Source: JAJDXO01 sp965213765
Lineage (GTDB): Bacteria; Pseudomonadota; Alphaproteobacteria; Rhodospirillales; UBA2165
DNA length: 64,000 bases
Assembly: GCA_965213765.1 (NCBI GenBank)
Contig: OZ243926.1
Coordinates: 1,612,001 to 1,676,000, forward strand
Reading direction: 5' to 3'
Shown here piece after piece: positions 1 to 9,127 of the stretch. Under the pieces are notes generated by a model. It searched no databases. It was not told where the DNA came from and worked only from the letters and a program-made list of their open reading frames with translations. How positions within the stretch are numbered: the stretch's first letter is position 1; every line of letters starts with the position of its first letter. The position numbers and the translations under genes are program-made.

Positions 1-395
1 CCTCGACGCCCCAGCGCTGTTTATAGGCGATGCGGTCATAGCTATGCTGGTATTTGCGATGCCGGCGCGGTGGGATGACGGGCTCACCGCCTTGCTCATA
101 GATCAGGTCATGCAGGCTGTCGGCGTCGTAGGCGCGGTCCGCGAGGACGTGGCCCGCGGCCAGGCCCTGGATGAGGTTGTGGGCGGGGACCATGTCGTTT
201 TGTTGTCCTGGCCCGAGATCGAAGCGCACTGGCAGGCCTAACGCATCGACGACGGCGTGGATTTTTGTGCCGAACCCGCCCCGGGACCGGCCGAGAGCCT
301 GGGCTTGCGGTCCCCCCTTTTTCGCCGCTCGCCGTTGGCGTTTCCGCGCCGGAATAGTCGATGCCGATGGTGCGGACGAAGGCGGGCATTTCAGG
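1..395 (-). pseudogene. IS5-family transposase fragment (copy A)
   Basis: Reading leftward from about 390, the DNA encodes the middle of an IS5-family DDE transposase: a short first-frame piece (GIDYSG...), a run of five A and six G on the minus strand near 326-336 where the frame changes, then GGFGTKIHAVVDALGLP, a DRAYDADSL block and PPRRHRKYQHSYDRIAY. The frame change at an A/G run is typical of IS5-group elements that use programmed frameshifting, but it could equally be decay. The gene runs off the left edge and lacks its N-terminus. The first ~240 bases match, in inverted orientation, the fragment at 13021-13374. Confidence 0.8.
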
Positions 396-513
396 CTACG
401 AGCAGGAGAAAAATAATCAGCGCGAAGCAGCGGTTCACCGCGTATCTATAGCTGTCACTCACTCGGCCGCCCCCAGCTTTCGCCTTCTTCGTTTGGCGTT
501 AGTCCCGAATCCG

Positions 514-1467
514 TTACTCTCTAGCCACCACGGTGTCGTAGAGCCCGTAGTGGGTCAGTCCTTGGTGGCTCTCGATGCCCGCGTACCGCAGCGAGGCGTC
601 CTCATATCGGCGGAAAGCGAACACCGCCTGGTTCATCTGCTCCGTATTGAACACCTTGAGCCGCACGAGCAGGTGGAAGTCCTGCACGGTCAGGCCGGTC
701 ACGGCCAGAAACAAGTCCGGTTCGAGTTTGGTGATGACATCCCGCAGCGTGTTCTCGCGGAAGTCGGTCAGGTACATGAATGCCGGAATGCGCGTCGCGA
801 ATTTAATCAGCTTCGCCTGAACCAGCTTGCGATTGGACTTGTATTCCTTCTCTTCGGCGGTGAGTTCCATTTTCTCCTTCGCCGACAAGTCCTTGTCCTT
901 GGCCTTGTTCTTGAGTTCCTTGACCTTCTCGCTCTTGTTGATGATGGTCTCGATGATGTTGTCGCCCAGCGACCGCCAGCCTTCGATGCGCTCCACGGCG
1001 GCCATTGCCTCGGGGTTGTCCATGATGCGCCGCAGGGTATCGTTGTCCACGTTCACCAGCAGCGCAGACTCCCACTTGCGCGCCAGCAGTGTGGCCGAGG
1101 TGCCCGCCATCGCAATGTCGAGAATGCCGCCCGCGTCAATCTGCATCATGTTCGCGCCGTCGAAGGCCAGCACGGGTAAGAACGACACCAGGTCCTTGAC
1201 TGCGTTCTCCGGATTCGGTTCGTTGGGTGACAGGCCGATCCCGTATTCGGAGAGCTGTCGCAACGCCCGGGTTGGGGCGAAGTCGAACACGAAGCAGACG
1301 GGCTTGAGAATCTCCTCCTCGTTAGGGTTATCACCGTTCGGATTTTTGATCGACCACGGCGACTGTACGCGGAACGCCGCCTGGAAATAAGTTTCGGGCG
1401 ACTTGAGGTTGCGCAGCATCAAAATGGACGACCACTGCGCCACGGTCACGCCAGTGGTGAGCTTGGC
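514..1467 (-). pseudogene. C-terminal part of a restriction-type SF2 helicase
   Basis: The open frame reads TTGVTVAQWSSILMLRNLKS followed by PETYFQAAFRVQSPW, which resembles the last helicase motifs of a DEAD/DEAH family restriction subunit, then about 240 residues containing a lysine-rich stretch and ending GLYDTVVARE. Only this C-terminal part remains: the ATPase motifs are absent. Upstream it runs without a stop directly into codons of a DNA methyltransferase-like protein (next entry), so a deletion appears to have fused two genes of one restriction-modification locus in frame. Family assignment is from sequence recall; the exact system type is uncertain. Confidence 0.6.
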
Positions 1468-1953
1468 ACCACAGTGCGTGCACCTTCCGGCAGCCCACGT
1501 GTGCTCCATGCGCTCAAACCAGATATTCCCATCGTCGCTGGCGAAACCCTTGGCGATGGAGTGCTCGCCTATGGCGTGCTTCGAGCAATACACGCTCCGC
1601 CGGGCTAGTAGACTGGTGAGATGCGTAATGCCGATGCCGAATACCTGCTTCGTCAGGATGTGACAGACGCGCTCGTCGAGGTCCGGAATCTCGTCCGCCA
1701 GGCCCAGGGTGAGGCGACGGGTAATCTCGCGCAGGAACACGCCCGACTTGGTGCACGGATCGAGGAATTTCACCGTGCTGTCAGCCCAGATGTTCTCGCC
1801 GCCGTGGTCGGCTGCCCATGCCTCGGCCAGCGTATCCAGCATCCGGTTGGCAAACTCGGGCGGCGTGAACACCTCGTCGTTCGACAGGTTCGCGATGCAG
1901 GTCAGCACATCTGGATTGCGTCCGCGCAGGGCAAAGCCCACTTGCGTGTTCAT
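1468..1953 (-). pseudogene. N-terminal fragment of a DNA methyltransferase-like restriction-modification protein
   Basis: Starting at an ATG at 1953, the frame reads NTQVGFALRGRNPDVL, then LSNDEVFTPPEFANRMLDTL and FLDPCTKSGVFLREITRRL. The segment DPCTKSGVF fits the SAM-binding motif I of N6-adenine methyltransferases of Eco57I-like R-M enzymes, and the VFTP motif just before it is typical of the same group. A CTHCGA zinc-like pair follows, where the sequence jumps to helicase codons. The catalytic NPPY motif is missing, so the enzyme should be inactive. Its 5' side abuts the frcB fragment on the opposite strand. Confidence 0.6.
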
Positions 1954-2645
1954 GCGGCCTGCCACGGCTGCCGATCCGGTTATCGGCCTGATCGTAAAGA
2001 CCGACGCGAACCCGTTCTTCGTGGCCATAAAACAGGCCGCGCTCATGAAATCCCGCGCGCTCGGTGTCGATCTGCGCACCTTCTCAGGCGCGTACGATGG
2101 GGACACACGGACGCAGATCGAAGCGATACAGACTCTCGTGGATGCTGGCGCGCAGGGCATCCTAATCACACCCTCGGATCCCGCGGCGCTTGCGGAGGCG
2201 GTTGCCGGGGCGCGAGAAGCGGGTGCGATGGTGGTCGCGCTCGACACCCCGTTCGATCTGCCGGGGTCGGTGGACGCGACCTTCGCGACCGACAACTTTA
2301 GGGCCGGCGAGCTGATCGGCCTGTGGGCGAGGGCACGACTGGGAGGTGCGGCACAGCGCGCGAGGATCGCCATGCTGGACGGGTACAACGCAAAGATCAC
2401 GGTGGATGTGCTGCGCAACCAGGGGTTTCTCCGGGGCTTCGGCGTTGACATCCGCGACCCGGGCAAGAAACACGACGAGGACGACCGCCGTATCGCGGGC
2501 AGCGGCGCGACGCGGGGCACGGAGGAAGGCGGACGGACTGTCATGGACGCCTTGCTGCGCGACCACTCCGACATCGACGTGGTCTACGCGATCAACGAGC
2601 CCGCCGCGGCCGGCGCCCATACGGCGCTCAAGGCGCTCGGCAAGG
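1952..2645 (+). pseudogene. frcB: FrcB-like sugar ABC transporter substrate-binding protein, internal fragment
   Basis: The rightward frame reads ADPVIGLIVKTDANPFFVAI, then GILITPSDPAALAEAV, VALDTPFDLPGSVDATFATD and a region ending VVYAINEPAAAGAHTALKAL. This is a type 1 periplasmic binding fold closely resembling fructose/ribose-binding proteins (FrcB/RbsB). It covers the start of the mature protein to roughly residue 230. The export signal and the C-terminal lobe are missing, and no transporter ATPase or permease lies nearby. It sits between two leftward restriction-type fragments and changes to unrelated minus-strand coding sequence at about 2645, so it is a stranded gene piece and not a working gene. 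Confidence 0.8.
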
Positions 2646-3145
2646 TAGCCGTATTTGTCCAGAAGCTCGCGGTACGATGCCTTGGCCAGTTTCTTCTCGA
2701 CCTGTGCAATCACCTTGTCCGCAGCTTTCCTTTGCTCCAACCTTGACGGGCGTCCCAGCGTCAGGCTCTTGCGGAAATCGTCGAAATCCACCACTTGCTT
2801 GCCGGGGATACCGTTCCATGCCCGCATCGCGCCTTCGATCCGACATGCCTTCACCGTCGTAAACACCTCGGTGACTTCCAACCATTCGAAATGCTCTTCG
2901 ACCGGCGCCACCATGTCGACGAGATACACGAACCCGTCGCCCGGCTCGTCGCTCCTTCTGCCGATCCCGTGTCGATCCAGCCGCCAGTGCAGCCCCATCC
3001 CGAACCGCCTCTCACGAAGCTTCGATTCCGCCCGACGTGCCCAGTACACTTCCCGCAGCCGCCCGACCTTGGCCCTATCGGGCATCGCTGTCCATTCCGG
3101 TTCTTCGGCCGCCTGGCTGGCATAGAGCACACTCAGACCTGTCAT
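2646..3145 (-). pseudogene. Unrecognised protein, N-terminal part (3' end lost)
   Basis: An ATG at 3145 opens a frame of about 165 residues (MTGLSVLYASQ..., ending near YRELLDKYGYL) that reads like genuine protein, with many charged residues and aromatic positions. At about 2645 it meets the frcB fragment and the frame continues only through antisense codons. I do not recognise the family. Its position beside helicase and methyltransferase fragments suggests it belonged to the same defence locus; that is inference. The start overlaps the end of the integrase fragment upstream. Confidence 0.4.
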
Positions 3146-3343
3146 TCGTCATTCCTTACGCTGTAGCACCCTGCCTCGTAACCGAGACGGTCACCATTGT
3201 CCTCGGCCATGGTCGGCGCGTTTGCAGTGGCCCCGCCCCGCGCCGCCGGGTCCTTGCCCGCCCGCGCATCGGATATGATCTCCGCCGCCCGGGTGCGCGC
3301 CTCGGCCGGCGTGACCGCGCCGTGCGGTCCGATGGTGAGGTGC
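3142..3343 (-). pseudogene. Tyrosine integrase N-terminal fragment
   Basis: The frame TIGPHGAVTPAEARTRAAEI then ISDARAGKDPAAR and APTMAE matches the end of the arm-binding (DUF4102-like) domain of P4-type integrases. The catalytic domain is absent. It is joined directly to the IS630 transposase start on its 5' side. The motif TIGPHGAVTPA recurs as a sliver at 9415-9447, and catalytic-domain pieces of similar integrases occur at 35435-35766 and 42650-42942. Confidence 0.6.
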
Positions 3344-3548
3344 CCAGACCCTCGCCGCTCAGAAGGACAATACGCGCCCGCCAGACGTGTTTCTGCGGGC
3401 TCTTGGGGGCCGCGACGATCGCTTGCAATCGCTGACGGTCGCGAGAAGATATGGTGAAGGAGATACCGTTGCGCATGCGCCAGACTCGCACGCCACAACC
3501 AAACAAGGAATCCCAAATCGGACTCTTTTGATCCGATCAATCCACTAG
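3344..3548 (-). pseudogene. IS630-family left end with transposase N-terminus
   Basis: Reading leftward, an end beginning TAGTGGATTGA leads to an ATG at 3476 and the reading frame MRNGISFTISSRDRQRLQ followed by PQKHVWRARIVLLS. This is the N-terminal helix-turn-helix region of an IS630-family (Tc1/mariner-like) transposase. The catalytic domain is gone: the frame joins integrase codons after GEGLGT. The same end sequence occurs at 25318, where it closes the hybrid transposase, so both ends of one IS630 type are present in the window but at separate loci. Confidence 0.7.
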
Positions 3549-4240
3549 ACTGACGAACGGAACGACTTAAACGACGATATCATCTTGTGAATACCGTCAG
3601 CGCCACCTGCAAGAACAAGCGCGGTCAACAGCGCATCCGTTACCCGAAACGCGTCTAGTTGCAATGCAGATTCAGCGAGTGCGCCCACTAGTTGACCGTT
3701 CTCCATTGGAACAAACTGACCCAGTACTCGTACCCCTGAGAACGAGGCCAAGGCGCCAAATGCCAACGAAAGGAAACTCGCTGCCCGAATCTTTCCCGCA
3801 CGCACCTTCGAGAGCGGAAGCCAAGTCTGCTCATCTGCTGCGTCTAGCATTTCATGAGCGTCGTGAACGTTCTGTATGAGCTCCCGCATGTACAGCTCGT
3901 CTTCGTCGGTAGCGGCACGGGGTGACCCGTGACGACGCTCTCTCTCCTCGGCGAGCGCCTGTTCAGCTTTTGCGAGCTTGGCCTCAGCTCGGGTTAACGG
4001 ACGCCGAACACGCAGCTTCTCAGGATCGTACCGCTTCGCCACGTACACCTCGACCGCACGCTCTATTACGATGGCAACCAAGGCAAGAGTGAGCAAGAGC
4101 GTACCGATTTGTGCCAAGGAGGTGGAATCGAACTGCAGCTCCTTGAATCCCAACGCGGTCGCAACTATCGCCAATACGAGGAGGACCACGCCGTATCCAA
4201 CAGCAAATCTTGCTTCAACAGACATCACCAATCTCCGCAT
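3545..4240 (-). CDS. Membrane protein of unknown function
   Basis: A 231-residue protein with two N-terminal membrane segments (about residues 12-33 and 42-62), a charged coiled-coil-like region (residues 75-125, rich in Ala, Glu, Lys and Arg), a third hydrophobic segment near 150-175 and a fourth close to the C-terminus that ends in the pattern AGGADGIHKMISSF. I do not know a function. An internal Met at residue 6 is an alternative start. The TAG stop lies on the IS630 end (TAG of TAGTGGATTGA), so the last residues may have been changed by that insertion. The gene stands alone on the minus strand. Confidence 0.65.
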   Translation of the reverse strand: MRRLVMSVEARFAVGYGVVLLVLAIVATALGFKELQFDSTSLAQIGTLLLTLALVAIVIERAVEVYVAKRYDPEKLRVRRPLTRAEAKLAKAEQALAEERERRHGSPRAATDEDELYMRELIQNVHDAHEMLDAADEQTWLPLSKVRAGKIRAASFLSLAFGALASFSGVRVLGQFVPMENGQLVGALAESALQLDAFRVTDALLTALVLAGGADGIHKMISSFKSFRSSV

Positions 4241-4379
4241 AAATATTGCGCGAACGCCTTCGTTCGTCGTTCGATATCAGCCTCGCTCCCTAGCTGCCGT
4301 GCGTGCTGTTAGGGATCCCCAACGCAGAAGCATTCCGGGTACTCCATCCCCTGGAGGTGCCCGGCAAACACAGGCGCCG

Positions 4380-4640
4380 TCAACTCGGCTCGCAGTCCAT
4401 GCCATTCCGCTTCGCGTTGGCGAGACAGCCGGACCGGGCCGAATATCCTTCCGACGATGCCCCGACGATACGGCCATTCGAGGCCGTCCGTCGCCAGCGC
4501 CAATCGCCGCCCCGGTCCGTGTAAATCTCCCAGGTATCGCCATCCTTGCCCTTACAACTTGTGGTATTGCTGACGCTTTCGCCCTCCGACGTATGTTGAG
4601 GACATGCCGGCCGACCGGCGACCCCCCTAATATGGAGCAT
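4380..4640 (-). CDS. DUF1508 (YegP-like) protein
   Basis: An 86-residue frame whose second half reads TWEIYTDRGGDWRWRRTASN, then GRIVGASSEGY and a C-terminal NAKRNGMD. This is one complete DUF1508 module, the small beta-rich fold named after E. coli YegP, whose molecular role is not established. The N-terminal 30 residues do not look conserved, so a later start close to residue 20 is possible. No partner gene is evident. Confidence 0.7.
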   Translation of the reverse strand: MLHIRGVAGRPACPQHTSEGESVSNTTSCKGKDGDTWEIYTDRGGDWRWRRTASNGRIVGASSEGYSARSGCLANAKRNGMDCEPS

Positions 4641-5011
4641 GAAACTCCTGATTCAACTCTTCCGGATCTGTTGTTTTCGCCGGAAACACGGTTGTCTGCG
4701 GAGTGTTCGCTGGCGGTTCGGCCGACTCGCTCCATGATAGTACCCATTGGCTTCGGCTTCCCAGGGGTTGAGACGCACTGTTGGCGGCCTGATCCGCCGT
4801 GCAACCAAATGTGCGGGGTCGCCTCGGCCATCGTCCCAGCGGGACGGAGGCATGCGGACACGTGTGGTAGACTCAATGGAAGCCCGCAAACGGTGAGGTT
4901 GGTGACGCAGCCGGACTGGTGGCAGCGTGATCGACAGGAGCGGCGACGATGAATTCAGTGGCAGCCTGTTCGACTCTGGGTTAGGGTGCAGGGGGCGATA
5001 ACGGAAGGCTG
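4641..5011. other. Intergenic region without recognisable features
   Basis: Both strands show only open frames that look like non-coding shadows here. I see no transposon end, RNA or strong regulatory pattern other than the ribosome-binding site (GGAAGG) of the DUF3800 gene just before 5012. Confidence 0.4.
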
Positions 5012-5860
5012 ATGTACTTCTTCTATTTCGACGAATCGGGTTCCCGCGACCCCTCGCCCGGGACCGCGGAGAAGCCGAAGGATCATCTCTATGTCCTTCT
5101 CGCCGTCGGGATGTACGAAGGTCAGTGGCAGCCGTTCGAGACCGAGATTTCCGGCTTGAAGCTCGAACTGGCCGATCGGCTGTCATACCAGGGGAGGGGC
5201 CGGTTCGAGTTGGCCGATTGCGAGGTGAAGTCGAACTGGGTCCGCATTCCGGGCGAACGCGAGAAGCGCAGCCGGTTTCTTCACGGATTGACCGCCGCCG
5301 ACCTGACACGGCTCACCGACGCCTATTTCGATCAGGTCGCCAGACGCCATACCGTCATCATGGCTAGCGTGGTCGACAAGCGGTTTCTCCACGACGGCAC
5401 GACCCACGAAACGCTGCACATGACGGCCTACGAGTTCCTGCTGGAGCGTATTCAGCACTACATGAGGCAGTACCACCCGAAGCATCGTGCGCTGGTCGTG
5501 ATGGATGACACGAGCCTGCAGCTCAACCGCGCGGTCGCGATGAGGCATGCCTCGTTCCAGAGAGCGGGGAACCGGAACATGACGTTTCCGGCGATCGTCG
5601 AGTATCCGTTCTTTACGCGCAGCGAGCTGTCGAACGGCGTGCAACTGGCCGACCTGCTGGCCTACAGCGTCTACCGCGCCTTCAAGGACGAGGACCTCGG
5701 CTATCCGTACTTCGAGAGGGTGCTGGGGAACTTCTACCGGCGGCGGCAGGGAACGGCGCTCGATGGACTGAAGGTCTGGCCGAACCGCTCGCCACTGTGC
5801 GCGCTGGCGACGAGGGCATGGGAGTCATACCAAGAAAAAACCCTCCGCATGGAGGGTTAA
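5012..5860 (+). CDS. DUF3800 domain protein
   Basis: A 282-residue protein beginning MYFFYFDESG, the hallmark N-terminal Asp-Glu-Ser-Gly of DUF3800, followed by a central helical part, the acidic strand ALVVMDDTS near residue 165 and the C-terminal GVQLADLLAYSVYRAF motif. The conserved acidic residues have led to proposals of an RNase H-like fold; biochemical function is unknown. DUF3800 genes are commonly found in mobile and defence-rich regions, as here. A GGAAGG ribosome-binding site precedes the ATG. The length is normal for the family and the gene appears intact. Confidence 0.85.
   Translation: MYFFYFDESGSRDPSPGTAEKPKDHLYVLLAVGMYEGQWQPFETEISGLKLELADRLSYQGRGRFELADCEVKSNWVRIPGEREKRSRFLHGLTAADLTRLTDAYFDQVARRHTVIMASVVDKRFLHDGTTHETLHMTAYEFLLERIQHYMRQYHPKHRALVVMDDTSLQLNRAVAMRHASFQRAGNRNMTFPAIVEYPFFTRSELSNGVQLADLLAYSVYRAFKDEDLGYPYFERVLGNFYRRRQGTALDGLKVWPNRSPLCALATRAWESYQEKTLRMEG
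5835..5858 (-). terminator. Rho-independent terminator for leftward transcription
   Basis: A perfect 8-bp stem (AACCCTCC / GGAGGGTT, loop GCAT at 5847-5850) is followed on the minus strand by six T residues. It lies inside the last codons of the DUF3800 gene, so it would stop antisense transcription entering that gene from the right. On the plus strand the U tract is missing. Confidence 0.6.
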
Positions 5861-6075
5861 TGATGTCAGGCTGGGCAAACCATATCGAGCCCATCAAGGG
5901 CACCCGACGGTGAGAATATCGCATGCGAGTGCGACAGTGTCAATTCTCACGTCAACATTCGGTTCCTAAAAGGATGATGCATTTCTTCTTGCCCCCATCG
6001 TGAATATCATCCCGAAATACTATTCGCAAAATGCAGATGGTTGGCCGGTTCTGTCGAATGATCTTATGACCGACA

Positions 6076-6243
6076 ATGACGGAAGAAGAGATAGATTGGC
6101 ACATCCAAGCCTTTAAGGATGATTTGGAGCATGTCGGTCGGCTCGCCAAGAAAGCGCTGCGACGAAAGCGCAAGAAAATACTCGAATGGTCCGCCGAGAG
6201 GTGGGACAAAAATGTGCCGCCGGCGCTGGGAGACGACGAATGA
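6076..6243 (+). CDS. Small hypothetical protein (55 residues)
   Basis: A frame starting ATG at 6076 (MTEEEIDWHIQAFKDDLEHV...) and ending GDDE before TGA at 6241 encodes a small, very charged helical protein. It is supported only by its amino-acid composition. No clear ribosome-binding site is visible; a GTG-started short frame (6000-6119) overlaps it. An IS5 end lies ten bases after the stop, so this may be the surviving tail of a longer locus. Unknown function. Confidence 0.35.
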   Translation: MTEEEIDWHIQAFKDDLEHVGRLAKKALRRKRKKILEWSAERWDKNVPPALGDDE

Positions 6244-6252
6244 AATATCTTA

Positions 6253-7030
6253 GAGTCTGACTCGAAACTCTACATTTAATAACAATGGCTTGCGATCCGC
6301 CTTGTGAGGAGTCGGATGTGTGCGACGAGGATCCATGCCTGTGCGGAGGCGATTGATTTCTCCCAGTCCTTGGCCAGTCGGCGGCATCGGTTGAGCCAGG
6401 CGAAGGTCCTCTCGACGACCCATCTCCTGGGCAGGACCTCAAAGCCCTTGGCGGTATCGGGACGTCTTATGATCTCGATCGTCCAGCGGCCGATGTCTTC
6501 GAGGGCACCCTCAAGTTTTGGTCCGCCATAGGCGGCGTCGGCGAAGAGGTGACGCAGTTGGGGAAAGCGATGACGGATCGATTTGAGGACCCCGGGCGCG
6601 CCGTCGCGGTCCTGGATATCGGCTGAATGCACGATCAGGCCGAGCAGCAGGCCAAGCGTATCGGTGACCATGTGACGCTTGCGGCCCTTGATCTTCTTGC
6701 CCGCGTCATAGCCCCGAATACCGCCGCTTTCCGTGGTTTTCACGCTCTGGCTGTCGATCACCCCGGCGCTCGGGCCGGCCTCGCGTCCTTCCAGCTCACG
6801 GGCCGCCACAACCAGATCATGGTTGATTGCCTCCAGCAGCCCGTTCGAGCGCCAGTCGTAGAAGTAACGCTGCACCGTGGAGGGCGGCGGGAAGTCGTTC
6901 GGCAGCATCGCCCACTGACAGCCCGTCGAGGCCATGTACATGATCGCATCCATGACATTGCGCAGCTCCGTCGTCCGCGGCCGGCCTATCTTCTTGCGCG
7001 GCGGCATGAACGGCGCGATCAACGCCCACT
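6253..7030 (-). mobile_element. IS5-family element, 5'-truncated (transposase C-terminal 250 residues)
   Basis: The 3' end of an IS5-family element starts at 6253 with GAGTCTGACTCGAAACTC, preceded by TTA. The transposase frame (stop at 6276) is nearly identical to the full copy at 32701-33632, with GVIDSQSVKTTESGG, FADAAYGG and WVVERTFAWLNRCRRL carrying the catalytic D, D and E. It is cut at about 7028, within WALIAPFM, so the first ~25 residues, the ribosome-binding site and the left terminal repeat are missing. It cannot move on its own. Confidence 0.85.
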
Positions 7031-7134
7031 TGTTGAACGCGCGCGACGGGGTCGCCTGCGACGACCCGCCTTTTGGCCTGGACCGTCCCGGTCCGTCGAA
7101 CCGGGCGCAGCCTCCGGCCGGCACGTTTCCTCCT

Positions 7135-7497
7135 CCGGCCGCTTTGACCTTTTCCGCGCCTGCGCCGTATGGGCGCTCGCCCTGCCGCTCCTCACCATGC
7201 TCGCCCCGGAGGCGCAGGCCAACTCCCCGGGGTGCAGCAGGCCGGACGGCAAGTACCAGGCGCACGAGAACTGGGCGCTCACGCCGTCGAACCTGAACGA
7301 AGGGGACAAGTTCCGCCTGCTCTTCGCGTCGTCGACGACGCGAGACGCGCGCGCCGCTACCAACGGAGTGTATGACGCCTTCGTCGAGGCCCGGGCCAAG
7401 GCCGGACACTCGGCCATCACCGACGGGTGTGCGGGCAAGTTCACCGCGCTCATTTCGACCCAGGGCTGGAGCGCGAGGCAGAACACGGCCAAGGTGC
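7135..7497 (+). pseudogene. N-terminal fragment of a Calx-beta autotransporter-type surface protein
   Basis: A rightward frame encodes an export signal (CAVWALALPLLTMLAPEAQA) followed by WALTPSNLNEGDKFRLLFAS and AKAGHSAITDGCAGKFTALI, ending near GWSARQNTA. This is the usual mature N-terminus of giant Calx-beta repeat autotransporters found in some alphaproteobacteria, the family represented by the gene at 49577-64000. No start codon is seen because the 5' side is joined to other DNA at about 7135, and the 3' side joins a minus-strand gene piece at about 7497. Confidence 0.6.
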
Positions 7498-7735
7498 TGC
7501 CTCGAAAGCGTGGATGTAGGCGTTGTTGACACCGAAAACGCCGCGCAAGTCTCGTAGCCAAATGACATAGCGGTTTGAGGCCGGCTCGAATTTCACGTGT
7601 CCCAGCTCTTCATTGTCGTCTCTGACACGTTGAACGAGGTTGTCCCCGTCCCAAACCACGGAATACGTCGTCGTCTCCCGACTTCTCGAAGAAGCTTTAC
7701 GGCGCCCTTCGCGAGTCAGAATGCATCGCTCGAAC
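7498..7735 (-). pseudogene. Unrecognised gene fragment
   Basis: On the minus strand a frame reads ILTREGRRKASSRSRETTTY followed by VVWDGDNLVQRVRDDNEELG, KFEPASNRYVIWLRDLRGV and FGVNNAYIHAFEA. It looks like true protein because of its regular hydrophobic pattern, but I do not recognise the family. It stops abruptly against the autotransporter N-terminal fragment, and no start was found on its other side. Confidence 0.35.
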
Positions 7736-7752
7736 GCCGATCCTGCACATTA

Positions 7753-8386
7753 TCAGCGGCGCGGCGCACTGTCATGACGAACGACAAGCCTCGTCAAGTT
7801 TGTCTGCGAAAGGAGTCTGGCGCTAACGCGGATCCGCGAGAATAGGGTTGCCGGCTCCGTTGGGGCGTCGCTGGCGCCGATAAACGAGTAGGATACTTCG
7901 AGTTCCTCCTGCTTCAGGTACGTGAGCAGGTAGACGCCCTCGGTAGGTCCGCTCGATCAACTCGGCCAGTTCCGGCGTCAGGCCGCCGCCATAGAAGTAG
8001 AGATCGTCAGCCGCGGCGCGCGCGGCGGCCTTGCGGACGAACAAGCCGGGAGACCCAAAGCTGCGTCCGACACCGGCGACGACGGTCGGATCCTCGGGGT
8101 GCAGCGCACCTGGCTCGACCCGCGCTCGCCCGCCAAGGCGGACGTCGCCAACCCGCGCAAGGCCCTCGGCCGCATCCACGGCCTCGCGGTACGCTTCGGC
8201 GCGCCTTCCGGCGACGCATCGCTCGTCGTCGGCGAGGGCAACGGCAAGACCGCGCCACATGTCCGGGTCCTGCGAGGCCGCGGCGGGGAGCCCGGCGCGG
8301 TCCGCGAGGACGGGTATTGCAAGGGCGGCAATCGCGATAGCCAGTGTCACAAGCCGCCGGTGGTTTCCGGGAATTGGTTTCATCAT
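7753..8386 (-). pseudogene. Secreted hypothetical protein, frameshifted
   Basis: ATG ATG at 8386 opens a frame with a signal peptide (RRLVTLAIAIAALAIPVLA) and about 145 residues up to ELIERTYRG. There the frame loses sense, but removing one G in the run near 7945 restores VYLLTYLKQEELEVSYSFIG, then PTEPATLFSRI, to a TGA at 7753. The second part is plainly protein-like in the shifted frame only, so a one-base insertion (or sequencing error) is the best explanation. Function unknown; I recognise no domain. Confidence 0.5.
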
Positions 8387-8595
8387 CTCTATGATTGCCT
8401 TTCCGTGATCGCCCGGCAATCCGTTCGGCCGGAGGAAGTTCCGCACTTTCCGGCGGATCGGCACCGCAGGCGTGTGGTTCGGGACGCCGGGGCGGAGCCC
8501 CGATTGCCGGCCGGCCGGAATGCGCCGGATGCCCGTTCGACGGAACTCAGCCCGCCGCGTCGTCGGCGTCCATGATGGCGATGACGGCGTCGTCG

Positions 8596-9017
8596 AGGCC
8601 GCCCCCCGCGGAGGGCTGCGAGGGAATGCGGTCAGTCGGTCTCGGACACGGCGACGCGCAGCCGGCCGCCGGTGGGAGAGCGCGGCTGGCGGATAACGAT
8701 GTCGATATCGCGGTTGAGAGCAATCAGGAGCCCCAGCAACCGCTCCAGCGAATACTCCCGGATATCTCCCCGGAGCAGACGGGAGAGGTCGGGCTGGGAG
8801 AGGCCGAGCAGCCGTCCCGCTTCGGCCTGGGTGAGGTCGCGCTGCCGGATGATATCGTCGATGCGGGCGACCAGCTCGGCTTTCACGATGTGCGCGTCGG
8901 CGTCCGGGAGGTCGGGACCGGCAAAGGTGTTGCCGCCGCCGGGTTCGATGGGAATGTCGGATACGGTCATCCCCGAACATATAGGGGTTCCAGCATGAAG
9001 GCTCAAGGCGGACGGCG
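8596..9017. repeat. Dispersed ~420-bp duplication (copy 1; copy 2 at 39702-40123)
   Basis: This segment recurs in the same orientation 31,106 bases downstream with only scattered substitutions. It contains the XRE-type gene and about 45 bases on each side. The flanks beyond both ends differ. Confidence 0.85.
8632..8970 (-). CDS. XRE-family antitoxin-like transcriptional regulator (copy 1)
   Basis: A 113-residue protein starting MTVSDIPIEPGGG. After an acidic N-terminal tail it has a helix-turn-helix of the XRE/HTH_37 kind: RIDDIIRQRDLTQAEAGRLL, then GLSQPDLSRLLRGDIREYS (residues about 45-80), and a conserved C-terminal DIDIVIRQPRS. Proteins of this kind are the antitoxin and autorepressor of HigBA-like toxin-antitoxin pairs. 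The usual upstream RelE/HigB-type toxin gene is not present on either side, so it is an orphan here. A nearly identical gene is at 39738-40076. Confidence 0.75.
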   Translation of the reverse strand: MTVSDIPIEPGGGNTFAGPDLPDADAHIVKAELVARIDDIIRQRDLTQAEAGRLLGLSQPDLSRLLRGDIREYSLERLLGLLIALNRDIDIVIRQPRSPTGGRLRVAVSETD

Positions 9018-9127
9018 AGCCGGCTGCGCGGCGGGAAGGCCCCACCGCGCCTGCCCCCCGGGCTTGGATGCAGGTGGGAAAACTCGCCGATCCGGGGCCG
9101 CGCCGGCTCACCAAGGCGGCGCCGGAC

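Noticed and set aside
1709..2746. The longer plus-strand frame around the frcB fragment as a whole protein
   Set aside because: Codons before about 1952 and after about 2645 are antisense to leftward genes; only the central part resembles a binding protein.
4653..5309. A 218-codon minus-strand frame overlapping the DUF3800 start
   Set aside because: Arg/Pro/Ser-rich with no hydrophobic pattern, antisense to a clear DUF3800 gene.
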